A stretch of 64,000 nt of DNA from Ptiloglossa arizonensis (Eukaryota > Arthropoda > Insecta > Hymenoptera > Colletidae): assembly GCF_051014685.1 (NCBI RefSeq), contig NW_027478420.1:868001-932000 (forward strand), given 5' to 3'. The translations under genes were made by a program, and so were the position numbers. The notes beneath the pieces were generated by a model. That model was not told where the DNA came from. It ran no database searches and saw only the letters and a program-made list of their open reading frames with translations. Positions 57,300-64,000 of the stretch are shown piece after piece. Position 1 is the first letter of the stretch. Each line of letters opens with the position of its first letter.

Positions 57300-59110
57300 C
57301 GTATAACGTATAACGTATAACGTATAACGTATAACGTATAACGTATAACATGTAATGTATAACGTATAACGTATAACGAATAACGTATAACGTATAACGT
57401 ATAACGTACAACGTATAACGTATAACGTATAACGTATAACGTATAACGTATAACGTATAACGTATAACGTATAACGTATAACGTATAACGTATAACGTAT
57501 AACGTACAACGTACAACGTACAACGTACAACGTACAACGTACAACGTACAACGTATAACGTATAACGTATAACGTATAACGTATAACGTATAACGTACAA
57601 CGTATAACGTATAACGTATAACGTATAACGTATAACGTATAACGTATAACGTATAACGTATAACGTATAACGTATAACGTATAACGTATAACGTATAACG
57701 TACAACGTATAACGTATCGCGTATAACGTATTACGAATGACGTATAACGTATGACGTATAACGTATAACGTATAACGTATAACGTATAACGTATAACGTA
57801 TAACGTATAACGTATAACGTATAACGTATAACGTATAACGTATAACGTAAAACATGCAATGTATAACGTATAACGTATAACGAATAACGTATAACGTATA
57901 ACGTATAACGTATAACGTACAACGTATAACGTATAACGTATAACGTATAACGTATAACGTATAACGTATAACGTACAACGTATAACGTATCACGTATAAC
58001 GTATTACGAATGACGTATAACGTATGACCTATAACGTATAACGTATAACGTATAACGTATAACGTATAACGTATAACGTATAACGTATAACGTATAACGT
58101 ATAACGTATAACGTAAAACATGTAATGTATAACGTATAACGTATAACGAATAACGTATAACGTATAACGTATAACGTATAACGTACAACGTATAACGTAT
58201 AACGTATCACGTATAACGTATTACGAATAACGTATAACGTATAACGTATAACGTATAACGTAACACCTATAACGTATAACGTATGACGTATAACGTATAA
58301 CGTAAAACGTATAACGTATTACGTATAACGTATAACGTATAACGTATAACATGTAATGTATAACGTATAACGTATAACGAATAACATATAACGTATAACG
58401 TATAACGTACAACGTATAACGTATAACGTATAACGTATAACGTATAACGTATAACGTATAACGTATAACGTATAACGTATAACGTATAACGTATAACATG
58501 TAATGTATAACGTATAACGTATAATGTGTAACGTATAACGTATAACGTATAACGTATAACGTATAACGTAACACCTATAACGTATAACGTATGACGTATA
58601 ACGTATAACGTATAACGTATAACGTATTACGTATAACGTATAACGTATAACGTATAACGTATAACGTATAACGTATAACGTATAACGTATAACGTATAAC
58701 GTATAACGTATAACGTATAACTCATAACGTATAACGTATAACGTATAACGTATAACGTATAACGAATAACGTATAACGTATAACGTATAACGTATAATCC
58801 GTATAACCTATGACGTATAACGTATAACTTATAACGTATAACGTATAACGTATAACGTACAACGTATAACGTATCACGTATAACGTATTACGAATAACGT
58901 ATAACGTATGACGTATAACGTATAACGTATAACGTATAACGTATAACGTATAACGTATAACGTATAACGTATAACGTATAACGTATAACGTATAACGTAT
59001 AACGTATAACGTATAACGTATAACGTATAACGCATAACGTATAACGCATAACGTATAACGCATAACGTATAACGCATAACGTATAACGCATAACGTATAA
59101 CGCATAACGT
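57300..59110 (+). repeat. 2.04 kb-offset duplication, copy 1
   Basis: ACATGT 57348/59394, CGTACAA run 57505/59551 and TATTAC 57729/59775 are offset by 2,046. CATGCAATG 57851/59890, TATTAC 58002/60041 and 58219/60258, TAACACC 58261/60300 and 58569/60608, CTCATAA 58722/60761, F 58795/60834 and E 58886/60925 are offset by 2,039. Copy 1 therefore has exactly one more heptamer between 57,729 and 57,851. The offset falls by a further 21 bp at the H run (59031/61049). Confidence 0.8.
57503..57551 (+). repeat. Run of seven consecutive CGTACAA monomers
   Basis: Seven mutant heptamers follow each other without canonical monomers between them (TACAAC at 57505 to 57547). The same seven-unit run occurs at 59551 and 63309 and nowhere else in the window. 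The offsets 2,046 and 3,758 match the surrounding duplications. A variant monomer has here been locally amplified into its own small homogeneous array and then carried along by larger duplications. Confidence 0.8.
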
Positions 59111-59345
59111 ATAACGTATAACGTATAACGTATAACGTATAACGTATAACGTATAACGTATAACGTATAACGTATAACGTATAACGTATAACGTATAACG
59201 TATAACGTATAACGTATAACGTATAACGTATAACGTATAACGTAAAACGTATAACGTATTACGTATAACGTATAACGTATAACGTATAACATGTAATGTA
59301 TAACGTATAACGTATAACGAATAACATATAACGTATAACGTATAA

Positions 59346-61130
59346 CGTACAACGTATAACGTATAACGTATAACGTATAACGTATAACGTATAACATGTA
59401 ATGTATAACGTATAACGTATAACGAATAACGTATAACGTATAACGTATAACGTACAACGTATAACGTATAACGTATAACGTATAACGTATAACGTATAAC
59501 GTATAACGTATAACGTATAACGTATAACGTATAACGTATAACGTATAACGTACAACGTACAACGTACAACGTACAACGTACAACGTACAACGTACAACGT
59601 ATAACGTATAACGTATAACGTATAACGTATAACGTATAACGTACAACGTATAACGTATAACGTATAACGTATAACGTATAACGTATAACGTATAACGTAT
59701 AACGTATAACGTATAACGTATAACGTATAACGTATAACGTATAACGTACAACGTATAACGTATCGCGTATAACGTATTACGAATGACGTATAACGTATGA
59801 CGTATAACGTATAACGTATAACGTATAACGTATAACGTATAACGTATAACGTATAACGTATAACGTATAACGTATAACGTATAACGTAAAACATGCAATG
59901 TATAACGTATAACGTATAACGAATAACGTATAACGTATAACGTATAACGTATAACGTACAACGTATAACGTATAACGTATAACGTATAACGTATAACGTA
60001 TAACGTATAACGTACAACGTATAACGTATCACGTATAACGTATTACGAATGACGTATAACGTATGACCTATAACGTATAACGTATAACGTATAACGTATA
60101 ACGTATAACGTATAACGTATAACGTATAACGTATAACGTATAACGTATAACGTAAAACATGTAATGTATAACGTATAACGTATAACGAATAACGTATAAC
60201 GTATAACGTATAACGTATAACGTACAACGTATAACGTATAACGTATCACGTATAACGTATTACGAATAACGTATAACGTATAACGTATAACGTATAACGT
60301 AACACCTATAACGTATAACGTATGACGTATAACGTATAACGTAAAACGTATAACGTATTACGTATAACGTATAACGTATAACGTATAACATGTAATGTAT
60401 AACGTATAACGTATAACGAATAACATATAACGTATAACGTATAACGTACAACGTATAACGTATAACGTATAACGTATAACGTATAACGTATAACGTATAA
60501 CGTATAACGTATAACGTATAACGTATAACGTATAACATGTAATGTATAACGTATAACGTATAATGTGTAACGTATAACGTATAACGTATAACGTATAACG
60601 TATAACGTAACACCTATAACGTATAACGTATGACGTATAACGTATAACGTATAACGTATAACGTATTACGTATAACGTATAACGTATAACGTATAACGTA
60701 TAACGTATAACGTATAACGTATAACGTATAACGTATAACGTATAACGTATAACGTATAACTCATAACGTATAACGTATAACGTATAACGTATAACGTATA
60801 ACGAATAACGTATAACGTATAACGTATAACGTATAATCCGTATAACCTATGACGTATAACGTATAACTTATAACGTATAACGTATAACGTATAACGTACA
60901 ACGTATAACGTATCACGTATAACGTATTACGAATAACGTATAACGTATGACGTATAACGTATAACGTATAACGTATAACGTATAACGTATAACGTATAAC
61001 GTATAACGTATAACGTATAACGTATAACGTATAACGTATAACGTATAACGCATAACGTATAACGCATAACGTATAACGCATAACGTATAACGCATAACGT
61101 ATAACGCATAACGTATAACGCATAACGTAT
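59346..61130 (+). repeat. 2.04 kb-offset duplication, copy 2
   Basis: This is the partner of 57.3-59.1 kb. The interval before it (about 59.24-59.39 kb) repeats the CGTAAAA, CGTATTA and ACATGT arrangement found near 58.30-58.41 kb, so the duplication joined at an internal site rather than at the unit edge. After the copy, at about 61,308, stands the only 11-bp unit in the window. Confidence 0.78.
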
Positions 61131-61307
61131 AACGTATAACGTATAACGTATAACGTATAACGTATAACGTATAACGTATAACGTATAACGTATAACGTAT
61201 AACGTATAACGTATAACGTATAACGTATAACGTATAACGTATAACGTATAACGTATAACGTATAACGTATAACGTATAACTCATAACGTATAACCTATAA
61301 CGTATAA

Positions 61308-61318
61308 CGTATGTATAA
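61308..61318 (+). repeat. Unique 11-bp monomer (register break)
   Basis: CGTATGTATAA replaces a heptamer, and I saw it only once in the window. It can be read as a 3-bp loss from two canonical monomers or a 4-bp gain. It lies just after CTCATAA and CCTATAA, where F would be expected from the copies near 39.7 and 54.9 kb. It is followed by a G-type run, so it is a plausible deletion or recombination scar that removed an F block. Confidence 0.7.
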
Positions 61319-61441
61319 CGTATAACGTATAACGTATAACGTATAACGTACAACGTATAACGTACAACGTATAACGTACAACGTATAACGTATAACGTAT
61401 AACGTATAACGTATAACGTATAACGTATAACGTATAACGTA

Positions 61442-61889
61442 TAGCGTATCACGTATAACGTATTACGAATAACGTATAACGTATGACGTATAACGTATAA
61501 CGTATAACGTATAACGTATAACGTATAACGTATAACGTATAACGTATAACGTATAACGTATAACGTATAACATGTAATGTATAACGTATAACGTATATCG
61601 AATAACGTATAACGTATAACGTATAACGTACAACGTATAACGTATAACGTATAACGTATAACGTATAGCGTATCACGTATAACGTATTACGAATAACGTA
61701 TAACGTATGACGTATAACGTATAACGTATAACGTATAACGTATAACGTATAACGTATAACGTATAACGTATAACGTATAACGTATAACGTATAACATGTA
61801 ATGTATAACGTATAACGTATATCGAATAACGTATAACGTATAACGTATAACGTACAACGTATAACGTATAACGTATAACGTATAACGTA
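61442..61889 (+). repeat. 224-bp tandem duplication (32 heptamers)
   Basis: The copies are 61442-61665 and 61666-61889. CGTATAG (TAGCG at 61442/61666), TATTAC (61461/61685), ACATGT (61570/61794) and TACAAC (61629/61853) are each exactly 224 bp apart. The order is CGTATAG, E block, canonical run, D block, CGTATAT with CGAATAA, and CGTACAA. The second copy continues into another CGTACAA instead of a third CGTATAG. Confidence 0.8.
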
Positions 61890-62430
61890 TAACGTACAAC
61901 GTATAACGTATAACGTATAACGTATAACGTATAACGTATATCGTATAACGTATAACGTATAACGTATAACGTATAACGTATAACGTACAACGTATAACGT
62001 ACAACGTATAACGTACAACGTATAACGTACAACGTATAACGTACAACAAATAACGTATAAAGTATAACGTATAGCGTACAACGTATAACGTATAACGTAT
62101 ATCGTATAACGTATAACGTATAACGTATAACGTATAACGTATAACGTATAACGTATAACGTATAACGTATAACGTATAACGTATAACGTATAACGTATAA
62201 CGTATAACGTATAACGTATAACGTATAACGTATAACGTATAACGTATAACGTATAACGCATAACGTATAACGCATAACGTATAACGCATAACGTATAACG
62301 TATAACATGTAATGTATAACGTATAACGTATATCGAATAACGTATAACGTATAACGTATAACGTATAACGTATAACGTATAACGTATAACGTATAACGTA
62401 TAACGTATAACGTATAACGTATAACGTATA

Positions 62431-62990
62431 ACGCATAACGTATAACGTATAACGTATAACGTGTAACGTATAACGTATAACGTATAACATGTAATGTATA
62501 ACGTATAACGTATAATGTGTAACGTATAACGTATAACGTATAACATGTAATGTATAACGTATAACGTATAATGTGTAACGTATAACGTATAACGTATAAC
62601 GTACAACGTATAACGTATCACGTATAACGTATTACGAATAACGTATAACGTATAACGTATAACGTAACACCTATAACGTATAGAGTATAACGTATAGCGT
62701 ACAACGTATAACGCATAACGTATAACGTATAACGTATAACGTGTAACGTATAACGTATAACGTATAACATGTAATGTATAACGTATAACGTATAATGTGT
62801 AACGTATAACGTATAACGTATAACATGTAATGTATAACGTATAACGTATAATGTGTAACGTATAACGTATAACGTATAACGTACAACGTATAACGTATCA
62901 CGTATAACGTATTACGAATAACGTATAACGTATAACGTATAACGTAACACCTATAACGTATAGAGTATAACGTATAGCGTACAACGTATA
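62431..62990 (+). repeat. 280-bp tandem duplication (40 heptamers)
   Basis: The two copies are 62431-62710 and 62711-62990. CGCATAA, ACATGT (62487/62767 and 62543/62823), TATTAC (62630/62910) and TAACACC (62665/62945) are all exactly 280 bp apart. Each copy holds two D blocks 56 bp apart with TGTGTAA monomers, one E block and a TATAGAG monomer. I found no difference between the copies by eye, so this looks recent. Confidence 0.8.
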
Positions 62991-64000
62991 ACGTATAACG
63001 TATATCGTATAACGTATAACGTATAACGTGTAACGTATAACGTATAACGTATAACGCATAACGTATAACGTATAACGTATAACGTATAAAGTATAACGTA
63101 TAACGTATAACGTATAACGTATAACGTATAACGTATAACGTATAACGTATAACATGTAATGTATAACGTATAACGTATAACGAATAACGTATAACGTATA
63201 ACGTATAACGTACAACGTATAACGTATAACGTATAACGTATAACGTATAACGTATAACGTATAACGTATAACGTATAACGTATAACGTATAACGTATAAC
63301 GTATAACGTACAACGTACAACGTACAACGTACAACGTACAACGTACAACGTACAACGTATAACGTATAACGTATAACGTATAACGTATAACGTATAACGT
63401 ACAACGTATAACGTATAACGTATAACGTATAACGTATAACGTATAACGTATAACGTATAACGTATAACGTATAACGTATAACGTATAACGTATAACGTAT
63501 AACGTACAACGTATAACGTATCGCGTATAACGTATTACGAATGACGTATAACGTATGACGTATAACGTATAACGTATAACGTATAACGTATAACGTATAA
63601 CGTATAACGTATAACGTATAACGTATAACGTATAACGTATAACGTAAAACATGCAATGTATAACGTATAACGTATAACGAATAACGTATAACGTATAACG
63701 TATAACGTATAACGTACAACGTATAACGTATAACGTATAACGTATAACGTATAACGTATAACGTATAACGTACAACGTATAACGTATCACGTATAACGTA
63801 TTACGAATGACGTATAACGTATGACCTATAACGTATAACGTATAACGTATAACGTATAACGTATAACGTATAACGTATAACGTATAACGTATAACGTATA
63901 ACGTATAACGTAAAACATGTAATGTATAACGTATAACGTATAACGAATAACGTATAACGTATAACGTATAACGTATAACGTACAACGTATAACGTATAAC
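62880..64000 (+). repeat. Third copy of the 57 kb unit, cut by the window end
   Basis: E 57106/62910, TAACACC 57141/62945 and the CGTACAA run 57505/63309 are offset by 5,804. CATGCAATG 57851/63648 and ACATGT 58118/63915 are offset by 5,797. The one-heptamer loss between the E block with CGTATCG and CATGCAATG is shared with copy 2 (59.3-61.1 kb). Either copies 2 and 3 are closest relatives or copy 1 gained a monomer. The unit continues past the window. Confidence 0.75.

Larger units (their letters stand above)
1..64000 (+). repeat. Heptamer satellite array (AACGTAT)n, unbroken
   Basis: The 7-bp unit CGTATAA (canonical rotation AACGTAT) repeats head to tail through the entire window with no inversion and no intervening unique DNA. 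Both ends lie inside the array. Each monomer has one CpG and one ACGT palindrome, and consensus G+C is 2/7. Substitutions occur at all seven monomer positions, for example AGTATAA, TGTATAA, CCTATAA, CATATAA, CGCATAA, CGAATAA, CGTTTAA, CGTACAA, CGTATGA, CGTATCA, CGTATAC and CGTATAG. They are not scattered at random: each recurs at fixed places in higher-order blocks. Heptamer satellites are known in heterochromatin of, for example, the Drosophila virilis group, but their sequences differ from this one. A eukaryotic heterochromatic or centromere-proximal origin is inference. A prokaryotic repeat of this size would be unusual. Confidence 0.97.
51561..64000 (+). repeat. Type 2 higher-order repeat domain, second stretch
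   Basis: No ACGCGT, TATATCC or B core is seen here. F (TAATCC) is at 52151, 53301, 54136, 54936, 58795 and 60834. E (TATTAC) and D (ACATGT) recur every few hundred bases. H and G dimer runs and CTCATAA monomers accompany the F units. From 57.1 kb on, extra modules appear: TAACACC followed by a TATAGAG monomer (57141, 62665, 62945), TAACACC without it (58261, 58569, 60300, 60608), CATGCAATG in place of CATGTAATG (57851, 59890, 63648), and runs of seven CGTACAA monomers. The array continues past the window edge. Confidence 0.85.

Noticed and set aside
1..64000. Telomeric repeat
   Set aside because: The 7-bp length recalls plant-type telomere DNA, but there is no G-rich strand or run of G, the composition differs, and higher-order blocks with internal duplications are not telomere-like.
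1..64000. TATAAC elements as -10 boxes or TATA boxes
   Set aside because: The motif occurs in nearly every monomer as part of the satellite. There are no spaced partner elements or downstream genes.
1..64000. Hairpin terminators or attachment sites from ACGT, TATA, ACGCGT and ACATGT palindromes
   Set aside because: These are 4- to 6-bp palindromes contained in one or two monomers. No stem with a loop and T-run, and no longer inverted repeat, was seen.
1..64000. Pure sequencing or assembly artefact
   Set aside because: Independent marker sets keep order and phase over tens of kilobases, and private variants track particular duplicates, which random error would not produce. Exact copy numbers of the large duplications could still be affected by assembly and need read support.
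1..64000. tRNA, rRNA or other structured RNA genes
   Set aside because: No stretch longer than about 20 bp departs from the heptamer, so there is no room for such a gene.
1..64000. Assignment to the Drosophila virilis heptamer satellites
   Set aside because: Those known units are of the ACAAACT, ATAAACT and ACAAATT type and contain no CpG. The present AACGTAT unit is not a rotation or simple variant of them.

Overview
The whole 64 kb window is one satellite DNA array. A single 7-bp monomer, (AACGTAT)n, written below in the phase CGTATAA, runs head to tail from the first base to the last, always in the same orientation. There are about 9,100 monomers. I see no gene, RNA gene, transposon, CRISPR array or unique sequence. 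Both window ends lie inside the array, so its true length is unknown but exceeds 64 kb. The consensus is 2/7 G+C (about 29%) with one CpG per monomer. No coding sequence allows a taxonomic call. A uniform heptamer satellite of this size with higher-order organisation fits constitutive heterochromatin of a eukaryote best. Heptamer satellites are known, for example in the Drosophila virilis group, but with different sequences, and I do not recognise this one. The organism stays undetermined.

The array is not monotonous. Variant monomers occur in fixed combinations that form recognisable higher-order blocks, and the blocks fall into two vocabularies that alternate along the window. Type 1 (1-37.2 kb and 40.5-51.5 kb) is built from block A (paired TATATCC elements), block B (the most diverged piece, 22 copies), block C (carries ACGCGT, about 47 copies), and spacer modules J and K. 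Type 2 (37.2-40.5 kb and 51.6-64 kb) is built from D (ACATGT pair), E (TATCACG/TATTACG), F (TAATCCG), and 14-bp dimer runs G and H. A small block T (CGGATAA monomer) occurs in type 1 and at the type 1 to type 2 junctions.

On a larger scale there are nested direct duplications. An approximately 12 kb segment (5.3-17.2 kb) recurs at 18.56-30.7 kb with an offset of 13.22-13.61 kb. A 2.5 kb segment (30.7-33.2 kb) recurs 3,655 bp downstream. A segment of about 7 kb spanning a type 1 to type 2 junction (32.9-39.9 kb) recurs at 47.2-55.1 kb. In the last 7 kb there are duplications with offsets of 2,039-2,046 bp and about 5.8 kb. The smallest are exact-spacing duplications of 316, 280 and 224 bp.

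The most striking regularity is register. Every marker-to-marker distance I checked by hand agrees modulo 7 with only four kinds of length-changing monomer: +1 in each B block, +2 in each F block, -1 at three CGCTAA monomers, and one 11-bp unit near 61,308. The minus strand is open in all three frames over long stretches, but this follows from a heptamer without minus-strand stops and is not evidence for genes. Positions and copy counts were read by eye, so counts may be off by one or two.
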